Assembly: GCF_900217815.1 (NCBI RefSeq)
Contig: NZ_OBMT01000004.1
Coordinates: 154,957 to 218,956, forward strand
Direction: 5' to 3'
DNA length: 64,000 nt
From: Rhodobacter maris
Lineage (GTDB): Bacteria > Pseudomonadota > Alphaproteobacteria > Rhodobacterales > Rhodobacteraceae
Shown here: one piece after another, positions 34,901 to 43,247 of the stretch
Layout: every line of letters starts with the position of its first letter
How positions within the stretch are numbered: position 1 is the first letter of the stretch
The notes under the pieces: model-generated
What the model was told of the DNA's origin: nothing
Databases searched by the model: none
What the model saw: only the letters and a program-made list of their open reading frames with translations
Made by a program: the position numbers and the translations under genes

Positions 34901-35505
34901 CTGCGCGCGCCGCGGGGCTCGTGGGCTGCCGCGCCTGCGGCTGCGTCTCGCCCGTCGGCACCGCGACCTGCCGGCGCTGCGGCGCGCGGCTCGACCCGGT
35001 CCATGCGCTCAGCCTGCAGCGGGTCTGGGCCTGGATGCTCGCGGGGCTGATCTGCTACATTCCCGCCAATCTCTATCCGATGCTGCGCACCGCCACCGTC
35101 GGGAGCACGCCCGCCGAGAACACCATCCTCGGCGGCGTGGTTGAACTGGTTCATGCGGGCGAATGGGCGATCGCGCTGATCGTCTTTTCCGCCTCGGTGC
35201 TGGTGCCGATCGGCAAATTCATCGCCATCGCGGTACTGGCGCTGAGCCTGCGCGCGCATGCGACACTCTCAAGCCACCGCCGTCACCGTCTGCTGGAGAT
35301 CATGGAATTCATCGGCCGCTGGTCGATGGTTGACGTTTTCGTGGTCGCCATCCTCTCCTCTCTGGTGCAGCTCGGCTTTGTCGTGCAAATTCACCCCGGG
35401 CCCGCTGCGGCCCTCTTTGCCCTCTCGGTCGCCTTCACCATGCTGGCGGCGCAAAGCTTCGACCCCAGGCTGATCTGGGAGAAAGATCAAGGCCCGCAGG
35501 CATGA
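34867..35505 (+). CDS. pqiA: Paraquat-inducible protein A, second half (PqiA-like)
   Basis: A 212-residue inner-membrane protein equivalent to the second PqiA repeat. It has the cysteine pairs CRACGCVSPVGTATCRRCG and then helices with the family motif IPANLYPMLRTATVG and GRWSMVDVFVVAIL. The ATG at 34867 lies in the end of the first-half gene. Its stop overlaps the pqiB start (ATGA). Two adjacent short PqiA proteins probably assemble into the equivalent of the full-length one. Confidence 0.82.
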   Translation: MDRARHSEEALTARAAGLVGCRACGCVSPVGTATCRRCGARLDPVHALSLQRVWAWMLAGLICYIPANLYPMLRTATVGSTPAENTILGGVVELVHAGEWAIALIVFSASVLVPIGKFIAIAVLALSLRAHATLSSHRRHRLLEIMEFIGRWSMVDVFVVAILSSLVQLGFVVQIHPGPAAALFALSVAFTMLAAQSFDPRLIWEKDQGPQA

Positions 35506-37610
35506 ACGACGACCCCGATCTTCCCCTCACCCCGGCCCGCCCGGATCAAACCGTGTCCGCGCCGGGGCTCATGAGCAGGATCTCGGTGGTCTGGGTGGTG
35601 CCGCTGGTGGCGCTGGTCGTCTCGCTTGGCGTGGCGTGGAAAACCTTTCAGGACCGGGGCGTGCCGATCCAGATCGCGTTCTCCGATGCCGCCGGGCTGG
35701 TGCCGGGCCAATCGGTGCTGAAATATCGTCAGGTGGTGGTGGGCAAGGTCGAAAAGGTGGGCTTCACCAATGACCTCACCGCGACCCTCGTCACCGTGCG
35801 CCTCGACAAGGAGATGGCGCCCTATATCGACAAGGACGCGCGTTTCTGGGTGGTACAGCCGCAGATCGGCTTCAGCGGGATTTCCGGGCTCGACACGGTG
35901 CTTTCGGGCGTCTTCATCGAGGGGCTCTGGGACAAGACCTTCACCGGGCCGGCGCCGGCCGTATTCACCGGGCTCAATCGCGAGCCGCTGGGCGCACCGC
36001 CCGGCTCGGGAAGCTGGGTGCGGCTCACCGCGCCCGATGGCGGCTCGCTGATCGAGGGCGCGCCGGTGCTTTACCGCGGTATCACCGTGGGCCAGCTGCG
36101 CGATCTGCGCGTGAACGAAACAGGCGATGGCGTGGTGATCGACGCCTTCATCAAGGCGCCCTACGACAAGCGCCTCACCACCTCCAGCCTGTTCTGGAAC
36201 ACCTCGGGCTTTTCCGTCTCGCTCGGCCCCTCGGGGGTGAAGCTCAATGTGCGCAGCCTCTCGTCGCTCATTCAGGGCGGCGTGGAATTCGACACGCCGG
36301 TCTCGGGCGGCCAGCCGGTCCGCCGCGGAGAGGCCTTCGCGCTTTTCGACGACGAGACCACCGCGCGCGACTCCATCTTTGCCGACACGACCGAGACCCG
36401 GGTTGCCTTGTCGATCTATCTCGACGGTTCGGTGCGCGGGCTGAAAACCGGCGATCCGGTCAACCTCAGCGGTGTGAAAGTGGGAGAGATCACCAGCATC
36501 GGCATCGACACCCTGCCCGCGCCGGGGGGCAGTCAGAGCGTCGTGCAGCGAGTCGATTTCGCGGTCACGCCCGAGCGGCTCGGACTTGCCGCAGGGGCGG
36601 ACCGCGCCGATGTGCTGGCCTTCCTCTCTGACGAGGTGGCGCAAAAGAACCTGCGCGCACGGGTGGCAAGCGCGGGGCTTCTGGGCGGCTCGCTCGTCGT
36701 GGACCTCGTCTCGGTCGAGAATGCGCCCCCCGCGCTTCTCGAGATCGACGCCAAGCCCAATCCGGTGATCCCCTCGACCGCGCCCGAGATCTCCGATTTC
36801 ACGGCCTCTGCGGAGGGGGTGATCACGCGGCTCAATGCGCTGCCCATCGAGCAGGTGATGGACTCTGCGATCTCGCTGCTCGACTCGACAACGAAACTGA
36901 TCGGTCAGGACGATACACAAAAAGCGCCCGGCGCGCTTCTTGCGCTGATCGCCGATGCGCGCGGCGTGATTGCGGCGCCCGATCTGCAGGCCGCCCCGGC
37001 GGCGCTGCGCGGGGCGCTTGAGGAAACGCAGAAATTCATGGCCGATCTGAACAGCGCCGGCACCGTCGGCAGCGTTGGCGGGGCGATGGACCGCGCGAGT
37101 GCGGCGGCCGATGCCGTGACCGCGAGCGTCGAAGGGGTACCAAGGCTCGTCGAAACGCTCACCGGTCTTGGCGAGAAGGCGAATGCGCTGCCGCTCGACG
37201 AGATCACCCGCAATGCCGCCGATCTGACCGCCACGCTGAACCGGCTCGCAGGCTCGGAGGAAATGGCCGCGTTGCCCGCCGCGCTCAGCCAGTCGCTCGA
37301 CGCTCTGAGCGTCATGCTGAAGGATCTCCAGGCGGGGGGCGCCACCGGAAACCTGAACGAGACGCTCGGCTCGGCGCGCAAGGCCGCCGATGCCGTGGCC
37401 GAGGCGAGCGCAAGGCTGCCCCAGCTCAGCGAAAAGCTCGAGGCGACGATCCGCGATCTCGACGGGGTGCTTGCAAGCTACGGCGCGCGCTCCGATTTCA
37501 ACACCGAAACCGTGGCGACCCTGCGCCAGCTCCGCACCACCGCCGCCTCATTCGATACGCTCGTGCGGATGCTGCAACGCAATCCGCAATCGCTCATTCT
37601 CGGCCGATAG
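35502..37610 (+). CDS. pqiB: Intermembrane transport protein PqiB (three MCE domains)
   Basis: A 702-residue protein with an N-terminal membrane anchor (ISVVWVVPLVALVVSLGVAW) and three MCE/MlaD domains. They begin near AGLVPGQSVLKYRQVVVGKV, GGSLIEGAPVLYRGITVGQL and RGLKTGDPVNLSGVKVGEI. A long alpha-helical, Ala/Leu-rich tail follows (about residues 420-690). Its family forms a tube across the periplasm for lipid transport. The chain is longer than E. coli PqiB (546 residues), mainly in the helical tail. It is coupled to pqiA and followed 8 bases later by pqiC. Confidence 0.9.
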   Translation: MNDDPDLPLTPARPDQTVSAPGLMSRISVVWVVPLVALVVSLGVAWKTFQDRGVPIQIAFSDAAGLVPGQSVLKYRQVVVGKVEKVGFTNDLTATLVTVRLDKEMAPYIDKDARFWVVQPQIGFSGISGLDTVLSGVFIEGLWDKTFTGPAPAVFTGLNREPLGAPPGSGSWVRLTAPDGGSLIEGAPVLYRGITVGQLRDLRVNETGDGVVIDAFIKAPYDKRLTTSSLFWNTSGFSVSLGPSGVKLNVRSLSSLIQGGVEFDTPVSGGQPVRRGEAFALFDDETTARDSIFADTTETRVALSIYLDGSVRGLKTGDPVNLSGVKVGEITSIGIDTLPAPGGSQSVVQRVDFAVTPERLGLAAGADRADVLAFLSDEVAQKNLRARVASAGLLGGSLVVDLVSVENAPPALLEIDAKPNPVIPSTAPEISDFTASAEGVITRLNALPIEQVMDSAISLLDSTTKLIGQDDTQKAPGALLALIADARGVIAAPDLQAAPAALRGALEETQKFMADLNSAGTVGSVGGAMDRASAAADAVTASVEGVPRLVETLTGLGEKANALPLDEITRNAADLTATLNRLAGSEEMAALPAALSQSLDALSVMLKDLQAGGATGNLNETLGSARKAADAVAEASARLPQLSEKLEATIRDLDGVLASYGARSDFNTETVATLRQLRTTAASFDTLVRMLQRNPQSLILGR

Positions 37611-37618
37611 GAGATTTC

Positions 37619-38194
37619 ATGCGCCCCCTTCCCTCTCTGATCCGTCCGGCGCTCCTCCCGCTCGTGCTCTGCGCGACGCTCGCGGCCTGCGGCGACGATG
37701 ATGCGCTCTACCTGATCGAATTGCCCCCGCCCGCCGAACACTTGCCCGACCGGCTCGGCCGGGTCGAGCTGCGCGAGGTGGTGCTGCCGCAATATGCCAC
37801 CGCCCCCGAGGTGACGGCGCAGGAGCCGGGCGGCGCGCTGCGCGCGCAAAAGGATGCGCTCTGGGCGGATGCGCCGGGCGCGGCGATCACTGGCGTGCTT
37901 GCGCGCCAGATCTCGGCGATGAGCGGAGCCACGGCCATCGCCGAACCTTGGCCGCTCAGCACACCGCCCGATCGTCGCCTCGAGGTGCGGGTGTCGCAAA
38001 TCCTTGCCGGGGCGGACGGGGTCTTCCATCTGGACGGCCAGTATTTCGTCGCCCCGCTCGCCGGGCCGGGGCGCGACATCGCGCGGCGCTTCGAGATCAC
38101 CGTGCCGCTCGCAAGCCCCGATCCGGCGGCGGTGGCAACGGCACAGGGGCAGGCGCTGCAAAAGCTCGCCCGGCAGATCGCCGTGCTCGACTAG
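37619..38194 (+). CDS. pqiC: Outer-membrane lipoprotein PqiC-like (ABC-type transport auxiliary)
   Basis: A 191-residue lipoprotein with the lipobox LAAC, followed by the PqiC/YmbA-like domain (YLIELPPPAEHL, GRVELREVVLPQYA, EPWPLSTPPDRRLEVRV). PqiC is the outer-membrane partner that receives the PqiB tube. It lies 8 bases after pqiB and is the last member of the pqi operon. Confidence 0.82.
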   Translation: MRPLPSLIRPALLPLVLCATLAACGDDDALYLIELPPPAEHLPDRLGRVELREVVLPQYATAPEVTAQEPGGALRAQKDALWADAPGAAITGVLARQISAMSGATAIAEPWPLSTPPDRRLEVRVSQILAGADGVFHLDGQYFVAPLAGPGRDIARRFEITVPLASPDPAAVATAQGQALQKLARQIAVLD

Positions 38195-38287
38195 GGCGCG
38201 CGGCGGCTCGGCGGCCGCTTTCAGCTTGGGTTTCGCGCTTTCCGGGCCTAGGCTTGCGCCATCGGTTGAAGTCCAAAGGAGGTTGTC

Positions 38288-38695
38288 ATGATCCTGCGTC
38301 CTCTTCGTTCCGGCATGCTCGGCGCTGTTCTGGCCGGGCTCGTCGCTCTCCCATGGGCCACGCCACTTGCGGCACAGGAGCTGATCGGCGCTTATACCGC
38401 CTATATCGGTGCTGACGATCTTTACAACTCGAAGGGCGCGCGCCTCTCCGCCCCCTGGCAGGTGCTGCGTCAGGACCGGGCGAATTTCCATGAATTCGGC
38501 ATCGCCCAGCGCGGCGACGAATGGGATCCGGTCTTCGGCGATGTCGACAACCGCGCCCTGATGGAGCGCATGGTGATGAACGGCTCGATCGAACCGGCCG
38601 CCGCGCGCAATATCATGGCGGGCGGCGCAACGGTCTTTGTGCGGATCTTCAAGGGCGCACGCGGCGATTTTGTCCGCGTCAGCGTTTCGCGCTGA
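38288..38695 (+). CDS. Small exported protein of unknown function
   Basis: A 135-residue protein with a signal peptide ending near PLAAQ. The mature part begins ELIGAYTAYIGADDLYNSKG and ends FVRIFKGARGDFVRVSVSR. Similar-looking exported proteins occur in Rhodobacterales but no function is known. AGGAGG lies 5 bases upstream of the ATG. It is convergent with the DUF218 gene (17-base overlap). Confidence 0.6.
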   Translation: MILRPLRSGMLGAVLAGLVALPWATPLAAQELIGAYTAYIGADDLYNSKGARLSAPWQVLRQDRANFHEFGIAQRGDEWDPVFGDVDNRALMERMVMNGSIEPAAARNIMAGGATVFVRIFKGARGDFVRVSVSR

Positions 38696-39164
38696 CAAAT
38701 CCGTAACGCAGCCGATACCAGAGCCGCGCCAGCGCTTCGCGCAACGCAAGCGTGAACCGCTTGCGCAGGGGCAGATCTGGTGCGGACGGACAGGAAAGCG
38801 TGACGGCAAGCCCGAGCTGGCGTGCGGCAAGGCCGGCGCGCGCCGCGTGATAGGTGTCGGTGACAATCACGAGCCGCGCCCCGGGCGCGAGAGCCGCCGA
38901 AAAGGCGAGGTTTTCGCGTGTCGTGCGCGCGCGAGGCTCAAGCGTCAGCGCCGCCTCGGGCACGTCCGCGGCACGGCAGATCCGCGCCATCGCCTCGGCC
39001 TCGCTCGGCGCGGGGGGAAAGGCCGCCCCGGTCAGCACGAGGCCCGACACCTCACCCACCCGATAAAGCGCCACCGCATGGCGCGTGCGGCGCAAAACCG
39101 CCGCCGAGGGGGTGCCATCGGGCGCGACCCGCGCGCCAAGCACGACAGCAACCGCGTCGCTCAT
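38679..39164 (-). CDS. YdcF/DUF218-family protein
   Basis: A 161-residue protein with the DUF218 fold signatures AVVLGARVAPDGTPS, then LVLTGA, SEAEAM, EPRARTTRENLAFS and VIVTDTYHAARAGLAAR. DUF218 proteins (E. coli YdcF, SanA, ElyC) are linked to envelope maintenance; no biochemical reaction is assigned here. The start ATG overlaps the stop codon of the DUF808 gene (ATGA), so the two are coupled. Confidence 0.82.
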   Translation of the reverse strand: MSDAVAVVLGARVAPDGTPSAAVLRRTRHAVALYRVGEVSGLVLTGAAFPPAPSEAEAMARICRAADVPEAALTLEPRARTTRENLAFSAALAPGARLVIVTDTYHAARAGLAARQLGLAVTLSCPSAPDLPLRKRFTLALREALARLWYRLRYGFVSAKR

Positions 39165-40123
39165 CTCCGTTTCAAAAGCCGCAGAAGCGGTGCCACGAGA
39201 CCGTTCATCCCCGCCACCAGCCCCGCGCCGAGCAAAAGCGCGACGATCCCGTCGCACAGCGCCGTCACGGTCCAGGCAACCCCCGCAGCAGCCCCCTCGG
39301 GCCCCATATGCGCCACCGCTTCGGCCAGGTGATGGATCGCGTCATAGGGCGCGCCAAGCCCGAGTTCGGATGCCCCATGGGTGAGGATCGAGCCGCCGAC
39401 CCAGAGCATTGCCGCCGTGCCCACAATCATGAGGGCCTGCAGGAAGCCCGGCATCACGCCCACGAGCCCGCGGCCCAGCGCCCGGGTCAGTGACCACCGC
39501 CCCCTGCGCGCGAAAAAGAGGCCGATGTCATCGGCCTTCACGATCAGCGCCACCCCGCCATAAACGACGGCGGTGATGCCGATGCCCACGAGCGCGAGCG
39601 CCAGCGCCTGTGTCCTGACCGACCCGCCTGCAGGCAGCGCGGCCAGCGCGATCGTCATGATTTCGGCCGAGAGGATGAAATCGGTCTTCACCGCGCCAGA
39701 GACTTTTGCCTCCTCCAGATGCGCGGGATCGGTGGGGGGCTCGGGCGCAAGCGCGGCAGAACCATGCGCGGGGCGCAAAGCGTGGAGCACTTTCTCGGCG
39801 CCCTCAAAACTGAGATAAGCCCCCCCGAGCATCAGAAGCGGCGTGATCGCGCCGGGCGCAAAAGCCGAGAGGATCAGGGCCGCGGGCAGGAGGAACACGA
39901 GCTTGTTGCGGATCGAGCCGAGCGCGATCTTGCCCACGATCGGCAACTCGCGCGCCGCAGCAAAGCCATGCACATATTTGGGCGTCACCGCAGCGTCATC
40001 GATCACCGCACCCGCGGCCTTGGCGCCGGCCTTGGCCGCCTGTCCCGCCACGTCATCGACCGAGGCGGCGGCGATCTTGGCGATGCCCGCCACGTCATCC
40101 AGAAGGGCAAGAAGGCCGCTCAT
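39161..40123 (-). CDS. DUF808 (YedI-like) inner-membrane protein
   Basis: A 320-residue membrane protein that starts with the family hallmark SGLLALLDDVAGIAKIAAASVDDVAGQ. It also contains ARELPIVGKIALGSIRNKL, FEGAEKVLHAL and about six hydrophobic helices. DUF808 proteins have no established function. It is first in a two-gene operon with the DUF218 gene. Confidence 0.88.
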   Translation of the reverse strand: MSGLLALLDDVAGIAKIAAASVDDVAGQAAKAGAKAAGAVIDDAAVTPKYVHGFAAARELPIVGKIALGSIRNKLVFLLPAALILSAFAPGAITPLLMLGGAYLSFEGAEKVLHALRPAHGSAALAPEPPTDPAHLEEAKVSGAVKTDFILSAEIMTIALAALPAGGSVRTQALALALVGIGITAVVYGGVALIVKADDIGLFFARRGRWSLTRALGRGLVGVMPGFLQALMIVGTAAMLWVGGSILTHGASELGLGAPYDAIHHLAEAVAHMGPEGAAAGVAWTVTALCDGIVALLLGAGLVAGMNGLVAPLLRLLKRR

Positions 40124-40348
40124 GGGAGGCTCCGGATTTACAATCAGGTTTTTGCTTCCTTACGAGATCGCATAAGGATCCACAATGGGAAGGCCTGATC
40201 TTCGCACGCCGCCGCGATTGTTCTGCAAATTCGAATCTGCAACAATTAAGTTGTTTATTGACATGTCGATTTGAAGCACTCAGTTTCGCTTTCAGCAGTA
40301 GCCCTCATCCGCGATCATTCCGAACCCGCACAAACGCGAAGCTCAAAG

Positions 40349-41485
40349 ATGTATGAAATACTCATTGAAACACCCATAAGATGGCTGATAACTAAGACGC
40401 TCGATAAATTATTTTCTGGCGGAGTAAATTTGCATAGCCTTCGCTCCTTCCGAGACAGGAACGAAATATTTAAAAAGAAATCCGAGCTTATATCCGATTC
40501 TGACCTTTTTAAATTTTATGGCAAGGAGGATCACATAATTTCCCACGCATCCGGAAAAACAGATTTTCTTCCCGCCTGCTATTTTATCAAGCCTCAAGAG
40601 CTTGAAACTCGAATTATCAAGCTTCGCTGGAGCGCCGAGAAAAGGAAATTATCACAAGATACATCAGACTTCACCGCGCCACTCTTGGACGAGCTCAGCA
40701 AGGCCACTATCAAGAAGAAAAAACATATCTTCGACGGCGAACCATTCTGCATTAAGTCCATCCAAAAATCAAAGAATAAGATAGAAATTTGCATTGCCCG
40801 GTGCAGTTATTTCGATTCCCTTAGAACGCATTTCTCCGCCGACGTAATTTTAAATGGAACAACACTTCGAAGAAAACTAGCGTCGGAAAATCAGAAGCTG
40901 CCGGATTTAGGCTCTCTAGAACTTACGTGGCACATGGGTGTAGTGGGCATAATCGAAACCGCCGACAATAAATTAATATTGCAACAGCGTAGCAAGAATG
41001 TGGCAAACCGACCAAACTCGCTTTCCGCATCCTGCTCGGGAACGATCGAAGGCAACGACATGTTGGAACTAGAGGAAGACTTCGACGGACGCGAGAGGAT
41101 ATACGGCGGTCTAAACAGAGAGTGCATTAAAGAAATCGGGGCATCATTTTCATCCAGAGAAAATTTGCCGACATTTCTTGGCGGAATCCGCGAGTATTAC
41201 AGAATTGGGTTTCCAGATTTCTACTTCTACAGCAAGATCACGAGAACATCTGATGAAATAAAAAAATATTCAAAGACAGCCGAGGAACGAAGTGAGTTTT
41301 ACAATCTTGCATTTTTTGACTTCAACTCCGCAGAATTTCTATCAAACCCTATCACAAAGAGATCAGATTTTGACAAGCGCGTCATTTCAATAAACAAGAT
41401 TCTGCAAAAACGCGGCAACATAACCGCCATCATAGGCCTGTCACTCACATATGATTTCATACTGAGAAAGGCCAATAATGAATAG
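40349..41485 (+). CDS. AT-rich orphan gene with a Nudix-like motif
   Basis: A 378-residue protein in a stretch far more AT-rich than everything around it, rich in Lys, Ile, Ser and AT-ending codons. The C-terminal half has WHMGVVGIIE, a strand-like ILQQRS segment, CSGTIEG and Arg257-Glu258-Cys-Ile-Lys-Glu262-Ile-Gly264. The last matches the REUxEExGU end of a Nudix box with one acidic residue replaced by Lys. The first 190 residues match nothing that I know. There is no signal peptide. The frame extends upstream from a TTG, but ATG 40349 is preferred. It is followed by a strong terminator. Probably horizontally acquired. Confidence 0.65.
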   Translation: MYEILIETPIRWLITKTLDKLFSGGVNLHSLRSFRDRNEIFKKKSELISDSDLFKFYGKEDHIISHASGKTDFLPACYFIKPQELETRIIKLRWSAEKRKLSQDTSDFTAPLLDELSKATIKKKKHIFDGEPFCIKSIQKSKNKIEICIARCSYFDSLRTHFSADVILNGTTLRRKLASENQKLPDLGSLELTWHMGVVGIIETADNKLILQQRSKNVANRPNSLSASCSGTIEGNDMLELEEDFDGRERIYGGLNRECIKEIGASFSSRENLPTFLGGIREYYRIGFPDFYFYSKITRTSDEIKKYSKTAEERSEFYNLAFFDFNSAEFLSNPITKRSDFDKRVISINKILQKRGNITAIIGLSLTYDFILRKANNE

Positions 41486-41499
41486 CCTCTCCCCAAACA

Positions 41500-41527
41500 A
41501 AAAGGCGCCCCCGCAGGAGCGCCTTTT
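41500..41527. terminator. Bidirectional terminator between the AT-rich gene and gatB
   Basis: AAAAGGCGC and GCGCCTTTT form a 9-bp stem around a 10-base loop, with A-rich and T-rich flanks, so it works on both strands. It lies between the convergent stops at 41485 and 41531. Confidence 0.88.
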
Positions 41528-41530
41528 CTT

Positions 41531-43048
41531 TTACAATCCCAGCTTCTTCGCCACGATCTCGTTCACCGCCTTCGGGTTGGCCTTGCCGCCCGAGGCCTTG
41601 ATCACCTGCCCCACAAACCAGCCCGCGAGTTTCGGGTTGGCCTTCGCCTTTTCCACTTGATCGGGATTGGCCGCAATCACCGCGTCCACCGCCGCTTCAA
41701 TCGCGCCGGTATCGGTGACCTGAATCATGCCGCGTTCTTCCACGATCTTTTCGGGCTCGCCCCCCTCGGTGAAGACGATCTCGAACAGATCCTTGCCGAT
41801 CTTGCCCGAGATCTTGTCGGATTTGATCAGCCGGATGATCGCGCCAAGTTGCGCCGGGGCGACCGGGCTTTGCCCGATCTCGAGCCCGTCCTTTTTCAGC
41901 CGCCCGAACAGTTCGTTGATCACCCAGTTCGCGGCGAGCTTGCCATCTTCGGCGACCGCGACCACGGCCTCGAAGTAATCGGCATTCTCGACCTCGGCGG
42001 TGAGCACCGCGGCATCATATTCGCTCAGGCCCAGATCCTTGACAAAACGGGCCTTTTTCTCGTCGGGCAGTTCCGGCATGGAGGCGCCGATGTCATCGAC
42101 CCAGGCCTGCTCGATCTCGAGCGGCAGCAGATCCGGGCAGGGGAAATAGCGGTAGTCATGCGCCTCTTCCTTCGAGCGCATGCTCCGCGTCTCGCCCTTG
42201 TCAGGGTCGTAAAGGCGGGTTTCCTGCACGATGCTGCCACCGTCTTCCAAAATGGCGATCTGGCGGCGCGCCTCATAGTCGATGGCGGCCTGAATGAAGC
42301 GCATCGAGTTCATGTTCTTGATCTCGCAGCGCGTGCCCAGATGCGAGAAATCCTGCGTTTGCTGATATTTCTCATATTGGCCGGAGCGGCAGACTGACAC
42401 GTTCACATCGGCGCGCAGGTTGCCGTTTTGCATGTTGCCGTCGCAGGTGCCGATATAGCGCAGGATCTGGCGCAGCTTGGCCACATAGGCCGCCGCCTCC
42501 TCCGGGCCGCGAATGTCGGGGCGGGAAACGATCTCCATCAGCGCCACGCCGGTGCGGTTGAGATCGACAAAGGACATGTTGGGATCCATGTCATGGATCG
42601 ACTTGCCCGCATCCTGTTCAAGGTGGATGCGCTCGATACGTACCTTGCGCGCCACGCCCGGCCCCATGTCGACGATGATCTCGCCCTCGCCCACAATCGG
42701 GTGATAGAGCTGCGAGATCTGGTAGCCCTGCGGCAGGTCGGGGTAAAAGTAGTTCTTGCGGTCAAAGGCCGAGCGCAGGTTGATCCCCGCTTTGAGCGCA
42801 AGCCCGGTGCGCACGGCCTGGGCGACGCAGAACTCGTTGATCACCGGCAGCATGCCCGGCATCGCCGCATCGACGAAAGCGACGTTCGAATTCGGCTCGG
42901 CGCCGAAAGTGGTCGAAGCGCCCGAGAAAAGCTTGGCGTTTGAGGCCACCTGCGCATGCACCTCCATGCCGATGACAAGCTCCCAGTCGCTTTTCGCACC
43001 GGCAATGACTTTCGGCTCGGGGGCGGTAAAGGCAAGGTGATCGAGCAT
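41531..43048 (-). CDS. gatB: Aspartyl/glutamyl-tRNA amidotransferase subunit B
   Basis: A 505-residue GatB, the kinase/transfer subunit that turns misacylated Glu-tRNA(Gln) or Asp-tRNA(Asn) into the correct amide. Signatures include [54 protein letters not shown] and [16 protein letters not shown]. The C-terminal YqeY/tail domain ends [10 protein letters not shown]. Length is in the normal range. AGGGA lies 7 bases upstream of the ATG. No gatA or gatC is in the window. Confidence 0.97.
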   Translation of the reverse strand: MLDHLAFTAPEPKVIAGAKSDWELVIGMEVHAQVASNAKLFSGASTTFGAEPNSNVAFVDAAMPGMLPVINEFCVAQAVRTGLALKAGINLRSAFDRKNYFYPDLPQGYQISQLYHPIVGEGEIIVDMGPGVARKVRIERIHLEQDAGKSIHDMDPNMSFVDLNRTGVALMEIVSRPDIRGPEEAAAYVAKLRQILRYIGTCDGNMQNGNLRADVNVSVCRSGQYEKYQQTQDFSHLGTRCEIKNMNSMRFIQAAIDYEARRQIAILEDGGSIVQETRLYDPDKGETRSMRSKEEAHDYRYFPCPDLLPLEIEQAWVDDIGASMPELPDEKKARFVKDLGLSEYDAAVLTAEVENADYFEAVVAVAEDGKLAANWVINELFGRLKKDGLEIGQSPVAPAQLGAIIRLIKSDKISGKIGKDLFEIVFTEGGEPEKIVEERGMIQVTDTGAIEAAVDAVIAANPDQVEKAKANPKLAGWFVGQVIKASGGKANPKAVNEIVAKKLGL

Positions 43049-43144
43049 TGCATGTTCCCTATCTGGCTTGAGCCCTTCTAGGACAGCCGCAGGCGCGGGG
43101 CAAGATGCGGGCGCACCGGGGGGCGCGCTGGGAAAAGCTCGCGT

Positions 43145-43242
43145 GGGGGCGCTGCCCCCACACCCCCGGGATATTTATGGCAAGATGAAAGGGCGGGTTT
43201 CATCTTGCTTCAAATATCCCGGGGTCCGGGGCAGCGCCCCGG
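43145..43242. repeat. Composite intergenic hairpin repeat, copy 2 (between pepN and gatB)
   Basis: GGGGGCGCTGCCCCC is followed by a long interrupted palindrome (43164-43224): CCCCGGGATATTT, CAAGATGAAA, then TTTCATCTTG and AAATATCCCGGGG. A third hairpin, GGGGCAGCGCCCC, lies at 43228-43240. The first two blocks repeat those at 4936-4969. It ends 5 bases before the pepN stop codon. Confidence 0.75.
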
Positions 43243-43247
43243 CGCTT

